Shown here one piece after another: positions 23,090 through 31,671 of a stretch of DNA of 64,000 bases. The position numbers and the translations under genes were made by a program. Origin of the DNA: an uncultured Clostridia bacterium (lineage in GTDB: Bacteria > Bacillota > Clostridia > Christensenellales > Aristaeellaceae); the NCBI GenBank assembly GCA_934631985.1, contig CAKTYE010000006.1:1-64000 (forward strand), given 5' to 3'. The number at the start of each line of letters is the position of its first letter. The stretch's first letter is position 1. The notes under the pieces are model-generated. The model was not told the DNA's origin. It made no database searches and saw only the letters and a list, made by a program, of their open reading frames with translations.

Positions 23090-24019
23090 ATGATCCTGAA
23101 CACCGGCTCCCGCACGGATATTCCCGCCTATTACAGCGAATGGCTGGTGAACCGCCTGCGGGCGGGCTTTGTCATGACCCGCAATCCCTACCGCCCGGAG
23201 CAGGTGCTGCGCTATCGGCTGGAGCCTTCGGTGGTGGATGTGCTGTGCTTCTGCACCAAGAACCCGCAGCCCATGCTGGACAAGCTTTCTGCGCTGCAAG
23301 CCTTCCGGCAGTTCTGGTTTGTCACCGTCACGCCCTATGGCAGGGACATTGAACCCTTTGTGCCGGAAAAGGCCCGGGTGCTTGCGTCCGTGCGGGCGCT
23401 TTCCGCTGCGCTGGGCGCGTCCGCCGTGGTCTGGCGCTACGACCCCGTTTTCATTACGGAGAAGTATTCGCTGGACTATCATCTGCGCAGCTTTGAACGG
23501 ATGGCGCAGCAGCTTTCAAACGCTGTCCATACCTGTGTGGTCAGCTTCATCGACCTGTATGAAAAAACGCGGCAAAATTTCCCCGGTGTTCGCGCCGTGA
23601 CCCTGGAGGAGCAGGCCGCGCTCATCGAAGCTTTTGTCCGAATCGGGCGGCAGTATCACATTGCCATTCGCACCTGCTGTGAAAACAGCGCGCTGGCGCA
23701 ATACGGCGCGGATGTTTCCGGCTGCATGACCCGGGAGGTGCTGGAGGCTGCCATCGGCTGCCGGCTTCGCGTGCCAAAGGCAAAAAAATCGCCCCGGATG
23801 CAGTGCAATTGCCTGCTCGGGGCGGATATTGGCATGTACAACACCTGTCCGCACGGCTGCATCTACTGCTATGCCAATGCGAACCGCAAGCTCGTGCTGG
23901 AAAACTATCGCAGGCATGACCCCGCGTCGCCGCTGCTGATCGGGACGCTTCACCTGCAGGATCAGATCGCTAATGTGCAGCAGGAATCCTATCTGGACGG
24001 GCAGCTTTCCATGTTTTGA
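23090..24019 (+). CDS. DUF1848 family protein with C-terminal CxxxCxxC
   Basis: The 309-aa protein starts MILNTGSRTDIPAYYSEWL, the hallmark of DUF1848; the second ATG (23090) is chosen because GGAAGGAG is nine bases upstream. The body has a TIM-barrel-like strand pattern (WFVTVTPYGRDIEP, VVWRYDPVF, CVVSFIDLYEKT). Near the C-terminus CNCLLGADIGMYNTCPHGC continues to CIYCYAN: a CxxxCxxC set as in radical-SAM Fe-S proteins plus extra Cys. Function unknown; a Fe-S enzyme is a reasonable inference. The gene converges on a MATE gene eight bases away. Confidence 0.8.
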   Translation: MILNTGSRTDIPAYYSEWLVNRLRAGFVMTRNPYRPEQVLRYRLEPSVVDVLCFCTKNPQPMLDKLSALQAFRQFWFVTVTPYGRDIEPFVPEKARVLASVRALSAALGASAVVWRYDPVFITEKYSLDYHLRSFERMAQQLSNAVHTCVVSFIDLYEKTRQNFPGVRAVTLEEQAALIEAFVRIGRQYHIAIRTCCENSALAQYGADVSGCMTREVLEAAIGCRLRVPKAKKSPRMQCNCLLGADIGMYNTCPHGCIYCYANANRKLVLENYRRHDPASPLLIGTLHLQDQIANVQQESYLDGQLSMF

Positions 24020-24027
24020 TGTGCTGC

Positions 24028-25419
24028 TTATGCGGCAAGCTCCAGCTTCCTTTTCCATTTGCCGCGGAAGAAGCGGATGCCCAGCAGCACCGCACGGGTC
24101 ACATTGTCCAGTGCCATGCAGCACCACACCGCTGTCAGCCCCAAATGCAGCACATGCACACAAATGGCGGTCAGCAGAATGCGCACGCACCAGGTGGTAA
24201 ACATGCAGATGATGAAGGGTGCGCGGGTATCGCCCACGCCGTTGAACACGCCCTCCCAGATGATGCCCGCCGCATAGATCGGCTCTGTTACCGCAATGAT
24301 GCGCAGCACGCTTGCCCCCATGGCGATCACCTGCTGATCCGGCGTAAAGACGGACAGCATGGCGCTGGGGAAGCAGAACAGCACCCCGCCCGTCAGCGTC
24401 ATCAGGCCGACGGCGGAGATCAAGATCAGCATGCTGACACGCATCAGCTTATGCTCATTGCGCTCGCCCACGGCGTTGCCCGCCAGGGTGGACGCTGCCG
24501 CTTGCATGCCATAGCCGGGCAGATAGACCGCTTCCTCTGTGGTCAGGGCCAGGGAATGCGCCGCCAGCGCCGCTGTACCCAGCGAGGACACCTGGGAAAG
24601 AAAGACCACATGCCCCAGGCACACGCCAATGCGGTTGAACACCACTGGAACGCCGATCCGTGCGCACTGGCCCATCACCTGCCGATCCCACCGCAGAGGC
24701 ATCCCCTTGGGCGTGAGCTGCGGGTTGCGCCACAGGGCGCGGAACATCATCAGACCGCCGAAAACGTAGGAAATTGCCGTGGCAATGGCTGCGCCGTCCA
24801 CGCCCAGCCCTGCCCGGGGCAGCCAGAAGGTCTGTCCCAGCAGCGTCACCGACGTGCCGTCAAAGATGAGGAAGAAGTTCAACACCACGTTGATCAGGTT
24901 CATGCCCGTGCTGACCAGCATGGGGGTGCGGGTGTCGCCCGCCGCGCGCAGCGTGGAGGAAAACAGAATGCTGGCGGAGCGGAACACCATGGGCAGGCAC
25001 ACAATGGCGAAATAGCGGCTGGCGGAGTCCTGGATCTCCGGGGCTGCGTTCAGCCACAGCGGCACATAGGGGCTGAGGCCTACCGTCAAAAGGCCGATCG
25101 CCACGCCCAGGATCAGCATCGCAAAAATAGACTGACTCGCCGCAATACGGGCCGTTTTTTCGTCCTTCGCGCCCAGCGCCCGGGAAATACAGGCCAGAAA
25201 GCCGATGCCCATGGCGAACATGGGCGCGTTGACCAGCCAGTTCACCGGGGTCGTCAGGCCGACGGTCGCCGTCGCCTGTGCGCCAAGCTGGCCCACCATG
25301 GCGGAGTCGGCATACTGCACGACCGTTTGCAGCGCCTGCTCCAGCATGGCGGGCCAGGCCAGGGTAAAAATCGCCCCCAGCAGTGTGCGATCCTCTGAGC
25401 TCAGTCGCTTTCGTGTCAT
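24028..25419 (-). CDS. MATE family efflux transporter
   Basis: The 463-aa protein has 12 predicted membrane helices in two MatE halves (first: LGAIFTLAWPAMLEQALQTV; second begins near GQCARIGVPVVFNRIGV), the antiporter family that expels drugs or metabolites using Na+ or H+. The start is placed at MTRKRLSS (25419) with AGAGG eight bases upstream; the frame could extend to 25482 but that crosses the promoter. Confidence 0.9.
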   Translation of the reverse strand: MTRKRLSSEDRTLLGAIFTLAWPAMLEQALQTVVQYADSAMVGQLGAQATATVGLTTPVNWLVNAPMFAMGIGFLACISRALGAKDEKTARIAASQSIFAMLILGVAIGLLTVGLSPYVPLWLNAAPEIQDSASRYFAIVCLPMVFRSASILFSSTLRAAGDTRTPMLVSTGMNLINVVLNFFLIFDGTSVTLLGQTFWLPRAGLGVDGAAIATAISYVFGGLMMFRALWRNPQLTPKGMPLRWDRQVMGQCARIGVPVVFNRIGVCLGHVVFLSQVSSLGTAALAAHSLALTTEEAVYLPGYGMQAAASTLAGNAVGERNEHKLMRVSMLILISAVGLMTLTGGVLFCFPSAMLSVFTPDQQVIAMGASVLRIIAVTEPIYAAGIIWEGVFNGVGDTRAPFIICMFTTWCVRILLTAICVHVLHLGLTAVWCCMALDNVTRAVLLGIRFFRGKWKRKLELAA

Positions 25420-25453
25420 GCTTTTTGCCTCTTTTCCTGTTGATACATCCTCC

Positions 25454-25482
25454 ATCATAGCGGTGAAAAATGAGAATGTCAA
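25454..25482 (-). promoter_or_regulatory. Promoter of the MATE gene
   Basis: TTGACA (25482-25477) and TATGAT (25459-25454), 17-base spacer, minus strand. Confidence 0.75.
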
Positions 25483-25515
25483 TGTTGGTCACAAAAAAGA
25501 TTTACAATTGCTTCC

Positions 25516-25545
25516 TTGTCTGCACGGCATGCGGCATGCTATACT
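25516..25545 (+). promoter_or_regulatory. Promoter of the small secreted protein gene
   Basis: TTGTCT (25516-25521) and TATACT (25540-25545), 18-base spacer; divergent from the MATE promoter. Confidence 0.6.
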
Positions 25546-25591
25546 TTTTGCAGCAATACGCTTGGCTGTTTCAGTCAGAAAGGAAGGATGT

Positions 25592-26176
25592 ATGCGCAAG
25601 CTGCTTGCCCTGCTGTGCTGTGTGCTGCTGCTGCCCCTTGCCGCGCTGGCGGAGGAGGGCGATGATCCCTTTGATTTCTCGCTTTTGTCCGCCTATGACA
25701 TGTTCGTCTACAACGATCAGAACGGCGTGGACATTGTGTATCGCTTCCCGGATCAGCCCTTCGAGGTGCAGGTGGATCGGGAGGACTGCGAAGCCATGGC
25801 CTACCTGGACTTTGTGGCGCTGGCGCAGGAGGGCTATGTCGCGCCCCGGCTGGTCATCGGCACAGAACTGGCAGACGAGACCTTCGGTGCAACGGAGCTG
25901 ACGCTGACCGTGGGGAAGGAGACGTGGCGCTTTTCCGTTTGGCCCGACGTTTCCGAATACGACGGCATGTATTACGAGGACTACAACGCCCCGCTGACCC
26001 AGGAGACCTTCGACCTGATGAAGGCGCTGGCAAAGAACAAGGCGGGAACGGTCGCCTTTACCCTGAACCAGGAGGACACGATGCTGCTTAGCGGCACCAT
26101 CGCGCTTCCTGCGGAGACCGCCGCGGCGCTGCGGCAGCTGTTTCTGGACTGCGGCGGGGAAGGCCAGCTGAGGTAA
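25592..26176 (+). CDS. Small secreted protein, unknown
   Basis: The 194-aa product begins with a signal peptide (MRKLLALLCCVLLLPLAALA). The mature part is acidic and beta-rich with aromatic clusters (YDGMYYEDYNAP) and no cysteines. I do not recognise the family; it may be an extracytoplasmic binding or adaptor protein. The ATG follows AAGGAAGG. It is monocistronic, with a promoter at 25516-25545 and a terminator at 26189-26235. Confidence 0.7.
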   Translation: MRKLLALLCCVLLLPLAALAEEGDDPFDFSLLSAYDMFVYNDQNGVDIVYRFPDQPFEVQVDREDCEAMAYLDFVALAQEGYVAPRLVIGTELADETFGATELTLTVGKETWRFSVWPDVSEYDGMYYEDYNAPLTQETFDLMKALAKNKAGTVAFTLNQEDTMLLSGTIALPAETAAALRQLFLDCGGEGQLR

Positions 26177-26188
26177 AAATCGGAGAAC

Positions 26189-26235
26189 AAAAAGCACGGA
26201 CAGAAGCCGTTGAAGCTGCTGCCCGTGCCTTTTTT
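26189..26235 (+). terminator. Terminator after the small secreted protein
   Basis: AAAAAGCACGG (26189-26199) pairs with CCGTGCCTTTTTT (26223-26235). Confidence 0.8.
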
Positions 26236-26240
26236 CTGCT

Positions 26241-26406
26241 TAAGGCAATACCGCACAATTCGTTGGCAGCGTAGGCGATGCCTTTTCCGCCATCTGCTGC
26301 TTGCAGATTTTTCGATTTACCTCCAGTAAACCTTCAAAATCTGCCATTGCATCTGACGAAAAATTCATTCGCCTCCGCACCAACTCATTTGTGCGGTATT
26401 GCCTTA
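26241..26406. mobile_element. MITE 1, 166 bp, TA target site
   Basis: Perfect 18-bp terminal inverted repeats TAAGGCAATACCGCACAA (26241-26258) and its complement (26389-26406). The outer TA on each side fits a duplicated TA target, as left by IS630/Tc1-mariner-type transposases. No coding sequence inside. A second 166-bp element at 39935-40100 shares the internal block TCGATTTACxTCCAGTAAAC. The right end supplies the stop codon of the MFS gene. Confidence 0.85.
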
Positions 26407-27597
26407 TGTCTTTTTCATCAGCCGCTTGCAGGTGAACAGCCCCACTAGCAGCAGCGCCGGGAATACGATGCCCGCCAGAATGCCCAGTCGAAGCTGGTCG
26501 TTCAGCGCGCCGGTGACAAAGCCCACCAGCGTCGGCCCGCCGGAGCAGCCCAGATCGCCTGCCAGGGCCAGCAGCGCAAACAGCGCCGTGCCGCCGCCCC
26601 GCAGGGCCTTTGCCGCCATGCTGAACGTGCCGGGCCACATGATGCCCACCGCAAAGCCGCACAGGCCGCAGCCCAGCAGCCCCAGCCATGCCTGATGCGT
26701 CAGACCGATCAGCAGGTAGGAGGCCATGCACAGCACTGTGCTGCCCGCCATGAACTTGTCCAGATCCATGCGATCCCCAAACTTGCCATACAGCGCGCGG
26801 GACAGGCCCATCAGTGCCGCAAAGCTGGTGGGGCCCAGCAGATCGCCCAGCGTTTTAGTGACCTGCAAGCCCTGCTCGGCAAAGGTGGAGGCCCACTGGC
26901 TCACCGCCTGCTCGCTGGCCCCGGCGCACATCATCAGCAGCATCAGCACCCAAAAGAGCTTCTGTTTGCACAGCTCCTTCAGGCTCATGCCGGTCTCGCC
27001 CTCCGCCAGCAGCGGTGCAATGGGAACCCGCGTAAAGGCGATCAGGTTGCACAGGGGCAGGAGCATCCATAAAAGCGCCATGATCTTCCAGTTGCCCACG
27101 CCAAACAGCGCAAAAAACGCCGTGGAGATCAGCACCACGCCCATGTGGCCCCAGCAGTAAAAGGAGTGCAGCATGCTCATGGTGCGCTCCTTATGCTCGG
27201 TGGGGCAAGCCTCCACAATGGGGCTGATCAGCACCTCCAGCAGGCCGCCGCCAACGGCATAGATCATGACGGAGATCAGCAGCCCAGCAAAGGGCGTGGG
27301 CGTAAGCTCCGGCAAAAAGGTCAGCAGGCCGAAGCCCAGCACCGCCATGGCATGGGCCAGTACCGCCGCCGCGCGGTAGCCGATCTTGTCTACAAACTTG
27401 ACCGAGGCCAGATCCACCAGCAGCTGTAAGCCGAAATTCAGCGTCACCAGCAGCGTGATCTGAGACAGGGGAATGCCGTACTGGTGCTGAAACGTCAGAA
27501 ACAGCAGCGGCACAAAATTGTTGACGATGGCCTGTACAATATAGCCCGTAAAGCAGGCGGTCAGCGTCTTTTGATAGCTTTTTTCCGAAGGCTGCAT
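26404..27597 (-). CDS. MFS transporter
   Basis: The 397-aa protein has 12 predicted helices and the major facilitator fold (helices start at ACFTGYIVQAIVNNFVPLLF; MFS signature region GYRAAAVLAHAMAVLGFG). It resembles sugar/metabolite permeases of the FucP-like sort, substrate unknown. Its last codons are AAAAAGACA then TAA, and that TAA lies exactly at the end of MITE 1, so the insertion set the present C-terminus. Sixteen bases upstream ends the pyruvyl-transferase-family gene, which shares its strand, so the two may be one operon. Confidence 0.88.
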   Translation of the reverse strand: MQPSEKSYQKTLTACFTGYIVQAIVNNFVPLLFLTFQHQYGIPLSQITLLVTLNFGLQLLVDLASVKFVDKIGYRAAAVLAHAMAVLGFGLLTFLPELTPTPFAGLLISVMIYAVGGGLLEVLISPIVEACPTEHKERTMSMLHSFYCWGHMGVVLISTAFFALFGVGNWKIMALLWMLLPLCNLIAFTRVPIAPLLAEGETGMSLKELCKQKLFWVLMLLMMCAGASEQAVSQWASTFAEQGLQVTKTLGDLLGPTSFAALMGLSRALYGKFGDRMDLDKFMAGSTVLCMASYLLIGLTHQAWLGLLGCGLCGFAVGIMWPGTFSMAAKALRGGGTALFALLALAGDLGCSGGPTLVGFVTGALNDQLRLGILAGIVFPALLLVGLFTCKRLMKKT

Positions 27598-27612
27598 GGG
27601 TCTTCTCGCTCC

Positions 27613-28920
27613 TTATTGCTTCGTCTCTTTGGTCTGCTCTGTCTGCTTGCCCAGGGGCCAGCCCAGGCGGGCAAGCTGTCCCGTGATGAGGTTCAGCACA
27701 TCCTGCTCGTCCAGCTCCGGCGGGACGGTTCCCCTGCGCCACATGCGCCGGAAGCGCAGCCGTGCGCCCGGACGCTTGAACAGCGGCAAGGTACGCAGGT
27801 ACTTCCGCTGGGAGAAGCGGCGCAACTCGTCCTCCAGCCCCGGCTGGGTCAGGCAGTCCTGAATGTGGGCCTTCACGCTGTCCTCGGTCAGCAGCAGGCC
27901 GAACTTGTCATGGATCAGATCATACTGCTCCCGTTCCAGCCGCGCGATCTTTTCCGCCGAGGCCTGCGCCAGCTCCTTCATCACCCGGCGCTGCCAGGCA
28001 TTCACCTCTGCCTGGGTGGGGGCAGGTACGGCGGGGGCTTCCTCTGCCCGCTGGATGCCCGCTGCGGCCTTTTCCAGCAGCAGCCGCCGCCAGACCAGAT
28101 ATTTCCCCGGATTCTCCGCCAGCGTCGGGAAGCCGTTGCGCTGCACCGACGCGGTGAAATCCTCCACCGAGGCCACAGAGAAGAACCCGTCCATGGGAGA
28201 AAAACGCCGCGTATCCTCATATCCGCTGTTGTACAGCAGCAGCACCGGCACCTCCATTGCCAGACAGGCCAACGCACAGTGCAGCCGCCGGGTCACCACC
28301 CAGGACGCGCCCGCATACATGCGCAGCGTCTCCTCCGCGCGGGCCATGCGCTCCTGATACGTCTCCTGCGCCGCCTCCGGGGGCAGGGTGTGGCTCATTT
28401 CGCGAATGTCCATATGCTCCGCCTTTTCATAGCGGCGCAGGCTCTCCACGGCCTTTTCCGGCATATCCACGCAGCAAATGTAGCGCTGGCGGCGCTCCAC
28501 GGCTGCGGGGCGCTCCAGCGTCAGGGTCAGGCAGCAGGAAACATAGCTGTCCACATGCAGTCCGCTGAGCAGCGCGGCGGTGGCTTCATCCCGGCAGCCC
28601 ACGGGGCCGCGGCGGCGCAGATAGTCCAGCCCCAGCCCCTCCAGCGCGTCCAGGCGGCTGCCCCACACGTCCTCCCGGGAAACGTGCAGCCCCAGGCACA
28701 CCGGGCGCAGGGATGCATGGGGAGGCCAGTGAAAGCGGCTGCGCATCACGTTGCCGCTCAGCAGGGTGATAATGTCCTCGCCCGGGGGCAGGGGCGGCTC
28801 GTCCAGCCGCTCGCCGTCCAGCGTCACGTCCACCCGGGGCAGCAGGCGGCTTGCCGCCAGCGTTTGCAGATCGTCCCCCAGGTTGCGGGAGGTTGGATGC
28901 CAGATAACGCCATATCGCAT
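27613..28920 (-). CDS. Polysaccharide pyruvyl transferase family protein
   Basis: The 435-aa protein starts MRYGVIWHPTSRNLGDDLQTL, the Rossmann-type opening (N-x-GDD) of the CsaB/PssM family, which puts ketal pyruvate on cell-wall or exopolysaccharide sugars. The middle carries RRLHCALACLAMEVPVLLLY, the family's R-x-H-x-x-I-A-like site. The C-terminal 150 residues are charged and helical. The start at 28920 has GGAGGAG nine bases upstream. Lying between VanY and an MFS gene, a role in envelope polysaccharide is likely; the donor and acceptor are not readable. Confidence 0.8.
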   Translation of the reverse strand: MRYGVIWHPTSRNLGDDLQTLAASRLLPRVDVTLDGERLDEPPLPPGEDIITLLSGNVMRSRFHWPPHASLRPVCLGLHVSREDVWGSRLDALEGLGLDYLRRRGPVGCRDEATAALLSGLHVDSYVSCCLTLTLERPAAVERRQRYICCVDMPEKAVESLRRYEKAEHMDIREMSHTLPPEAAQETYQERMARAEETLRMYAGASWVVTRRLHCALACLAMEVPVLLLYNSGYEDTRRFSPMDGFFSVASVEDFTASVQRNGFPTLAENPGKYLVWRRLLLEKAAAGIQRAEEAPAVPAPTQAEVNAWQRRVMKELAQASAEKIARLEREQYDLIHDKFGLLLTEDSVKAHIQDCLTQPGLEDELRRFSQRKYLRTLPLFKRPGARLRFRRMWRRGTVPPELDEQDVLNLITGQLARLGWPLGKQTEQTKETKQ

Positions 28921-28950
28921 GTTGCTCTGCTCCTCCAGTATCAAGGCGCT

Positions 28951-30048
28951 TTACGCCCCGTATTTTTGCAGATATTCCTCCAGACAGAGGCCCTCGTCCC
29001 GCATGACGCGGGCATGCTCCACGCCCACATAGCGGAAGTGCCAGGCCTCGGCGGTGTAGCCCGTGATGGCTTCCTTGTCCTCGGTGTAGCGCAGAATGAA
29101 GCCATAATCCCAGCAATGCTCGTTCAGCCAGTTGGCTTGCTTTGTTCCCTTAAAGCTGACCCCCGGCACGGTGATGTCAAAGGCCAGCCCGGTGTGATGC
29201 TCGCTGGTTCCCGGCTCCGCCACGGTCTTCAGCGCCGCGCTTCGCGCCTTGGAGGAGGAAAAGCCCTGATTTCGATATTCCTGAATCTTCTTATCCAACA
29301 GCTGCTGCTGATAGGACACGGACCGCCAGCCCGCGCTGATCTGCCAATTGCTGATGCCGTCGCTGATGGCGGCGCGCAGCATCTCCATCAGCGCATCCAC
29401 CGCGACCCGCTCCCCCTCGATGCCGTTGGCCTTGATCTTCACCACACTGCTGTCGCAGTATTTCGTCATGTTCACCAGCTCTGCGCAGGCGTAGCCCTCC
29501 GGCAGGGGCTGCTCCTTGTTGACCAGCAGCGGCATGCCGTTTATGTTCCATGGCTCGGCCTGCGCCGCCGTGGTGGGGTCAGGGGTAGGCGTGGGGGCAG
29601 GGGTAGGCGTATAGGTGCGCACCTTCGCATTGGCGGAGAACAGCAGTGCGCGGGTCTCACTGCCCACCACGCCGTCCGCGTCCAGTCCGTTCTGCTCCTG
29701 GAACAGCCGCACCGCCTCCCGGGTGCCGTTGCCGAACTGCCCGTCAATCTCCCCGGCGTAATAGCCCAGCGTTGCCAGCCGGGATTGCAGGTTCGTCACG
29801 TCTTCACCCTGTGCGCCGTTCTTCAGCACAGGCTCCGGGGTGGGAGCGTTGGGGTCCGGCGTGACCACCAGTGCGTTGCCCGCCGTGGGTACCGGCGTGG
29901 GCGTGGTCGCGGCTTCCTCCTGCGTTAGCTGCGCATAATGGTATACCCGAACGCCCAGCACCACCATCAGCACGCACAGCGCCCCCAGGCAGATCAGTCC
30001 GATGATCTTCTTGACGCTGCGTCCCTTGCGCTTTCCGTTGAACGTCAT
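28951..30048 (-). CDS. Membrane-anchored VanY-type D-Ala-D-Ala carboxypeptidase
   Basis: The 365-aa protein has a basic N-terminus and one membrane helix (about residues 13-35), a Pro/Thr linker, a peptidoglycan-binding domain 1 (about 78-137: LQSRLATLGYYAGEIDGQFG), a second Pro/Thr linker (TPTPAPTPTPDP) and a VanY peptidase domain. Zinc ligands appear in SEHHTGLAFDI and EAWHFRYVG. It should trim the terminal D-Ala of peptidoglycan stem peptides outside the membrane. GGAGG is nine bases before the ATG. It lies upstream of the pyruvyl-transferase-family gene on the same strand. Confidence 0.92.
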   Translation of the reverse strand: MTFNGKRKGRSVKKIIGLICLGALCVLMVVLGVRVYHYAQLTQEEAATTPTPVPTAGNALVVTPDPNAPTPEPVLKNGAQGEDVTNLQSRLATLGYYAGEIDGQFGNGTREAVRLFQEQNGLDADGVVGSETRALLFSANAKVRTYTPTPAPTPTPDPTTAAQAEPWNINGMPLLVNKEQPLPEGYACAELVNMTKYCDSSVVKIKANGIEGERVAVDALMEMLRAAISDGISNWQISAGWRSVSYQQQLLDKKIQEYRNQGFSSSKARSAALKTVAEPGTSEHHTGLAFDITVPGVSFKGTKQANWLNEHCWDYGFILRYTEDKEAITGYTAEAWHFRYVGVEHARVMRDEGLCLEEYLQKYGA

Positions 30049-30144
30049 ACGCTCTTTCCTCCATCAGCACCCGTGGTTTGTCCTCAGTATACGACAACCG
30101 CCGAGGAAGCGCAAGCCGGGGCGCGGCGAATTTTCACCGCCGCG

Positions 30145-30174
30145 TTGACGGCCCTGCGTCTCCCGGGGTATAAT
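30145..30174 (+). promoter_or_regulatory. Promoter of the 49-aa gene and MBL-GNAT gene
   Basis: TTGACG (30145-30150) and TATAAT (30169-30174), 18-base spacer. Confidence 0.7.
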
Positions 30175-30201
30175 GAAGCCGCTGCACAAAGGAGGCTCGC
30201 A

Positions 30202-30351
30202 ATGAAGAAAAAGGGACGGTTCTGGCGCTCGCTGGGGTTTGCCCTGCTGCTTTTGAGCCTGACGATGCTCCTGCTGCTGCGCCCCGTTCGAACCGTGCGA
30301 GAGCCTGTGGCGCTTGATGTGCCGCCCGCCGCTTCGGTCATGCTCGCGTAA
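30202..30351 (+). CDS. Small membrane protein, 49 aa
   Basis: The frame reads MKKKGRFWRSLGFALLLLSL and continues to a short Pro/Val-rich tail. There is one membrane helix after a basic N-terminus (inside-positive), with AAAGGAGG seven bases before the ATG and a promoter 28 bases further up. No family recognised. It ends 15 bases before the MBL-GNAT gene, so the two are probably co-transcribed. Confidence 0.65.
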   Translation: MKKKGRFWRSLGFALLLLSLTMLLLLRPVRTVREPVALDVPPAASVMLA

Positions 30352-30366
30352 AAGGATGGATGTCTG

Positions 30367-31548
30367 ATGAAGCTCGTTCAACTGACGAATCGTATTTTCT
30401 ATTTGCCCGGGGAGCAGGTCACGGATCGCCCCCTGCTGTATTATATCCGCGGCGACCGCTATGGCATTGCGGTGGACGCAGGCAATTCCGAGGCCCACGT
30501 CAGGCTGTTTTACAGTGAGCTGACGGCCCTCGGCCTGCCGCTTCCCCGGCTGACGGTCATCACCCACTGGCATTGGGATCATACCTTCGGCCTGCCCTAT
30601 ATCCACGGCGCAAGCATCGCTACGGAAAAGACGCAGGCCAAGCTGGAGAAGGTCTCCCACTGGGTGTGGACGCGGGAGGCCATGGACGCGCGGGAGCGCA
30701 CCGGGGAGGACATTGCCTTCTGCAACGGCTGTATCCGCGAGGAATATGCCGATCTGTCCATCATTCAGGTGCAGCCTGCCGACATCGGCATTGCCCAGCC
30801 GCTGACGCTGTGTCCCGGTGGGGTGGAGGTACACCTGTACCCGGTGGACTCTGTGCATTCTCGGGATGCAATGCTGATCCACATCCCTGCGGAGGGGGTG
30901 CTGATCGGCGGCGACGCGGAATGCGAGGACTTCTATGAGGGTCACGGCAAGGCGAACCCGGCCCGCATTACCGCCTATCGCGCACTGCTGGACAGCCTGG
31001 ACTTCACCTATTACTGCTACGGACACATCCCGCCTGAATCCCGGGCCGAGATCAACGCCCGGCTGGACGGCATGCTGGAGGCCTATGGCTATACCGTTCG
31101 CCCCGTGACTGATGCAGATCAAAAGGCCGCCTGCGTTGCCGAGGTGCTGCACGATCTGCCCGCATGGTTCGGCATTCCTGAAAGCACCGCCACCTATGTT
31201 GCAGACAGCCGCGAACAGCAGGTCTGGATCGCCGCGCACGAGGAGGAGCTGCTCGGCTGCATTGCTCTGAAGCCCACCAGCGCCGTCACTGCGGAAATCG
31301 CCGTCATGGGCGTAAAGCGCGACTATCACCGCTGCGGTGTTGGCAAGGCACTGTTTGACGCGCTGTGCGCCGGGGCGCGGGAAGCGGGCTATCAGTTCCT
31401 ACAGGTCAAGACTGTGCAGGAGGGACGCTATCCTGCCTATGACCGGACGAATGCGTTCTACCGCAGCCTGGGCTTTCAGCCGCTGGAATGCTTCCCGACG
31501 CTGTGGAGCGAGACAAATCCCTGCCAAGTGTATATCCGGGCGCTGTAA
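30367..31548 (+). CDS. Metallo-beta-lactamase-fold hydrolase fused to GNAT acetyltransferase
   Basis: Residues 1 to about 240 are an MBL-fold hydrolase: THWHWDHTFG (about 69-78) is the HxHxDH metal site, with further ligands in DSVHSRDAM, IGGDAECEDFY and CYGHIPPE. Residues about 250-393 are a GNAT domain: EIAVMGVKRDYHRCGVGKAL is the acetyl-CoA loop (R/Q-x-x-G-x-G/A), followed by FYRSLGFQPLE. Total 393 aa. Such a fusion suggests one substrate is hydrolysed and acetylated, or that the GNAT half modifies the hydrolysis product; no substrate can be named. The frame is unbroken, so this is not two annotated genes run together by error. Confidence 0.85.
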   Translation: MKLVQLTNRIFYLPGEQVTDRPLLYYIRGDRYGIAVDAGNSEAHVRLFYSELTALGLPLPRLTVITHWHWDHTFGLPYIHGASIATEKTQAKLEKVSHWVWTREAMDARERTGEDIAFCNGCIREEYADLSIIQVQPADIGIAQPLTLCPGGVEVHLYPVDSVHSRDAMLIHIPAEGVLIGGDAECEDFYEGHGKANPARITAYRALLDSLDFTYYCYGHIPPESRAEINARLDGMLEAYGYTVRPVTDADQKAACVAEVLHDLPAWFGIPESTATYVADSREQQVWIAAHEEELLGCIALKPTSAVTAEIAVMGVKRDYHRCGVGKALFDALCAGAREAGYQFLQVKTVQEGRYPAYDRTNAFYRSLGFQPLECFPTLWSETNPCQVYIRAL

Positions 31549-31599
31549 AAAATCCCCCATCCAAAGGCAGCTTGGCTGCGTTGGGTGGGGGATTTTGCT
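31549..31599. terminator. Bidirectional terminator
   Basis: AAATCCCCCATCCAA pairs with TTGGGTGGGGGATTT across an inner AGGCAGC/GCTGCG hairpin; it serves the MBL-GNAT gene and the converging GNAT gene. Confidence 0.75.
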
Positions 31600-31671
31600 T
31601 GTGGTTACTCTTTTTTGTTTATCGCTTGGGCAAAGCACTTGTAGGCAGCAGCCGAAAGCGACATGATTTTT

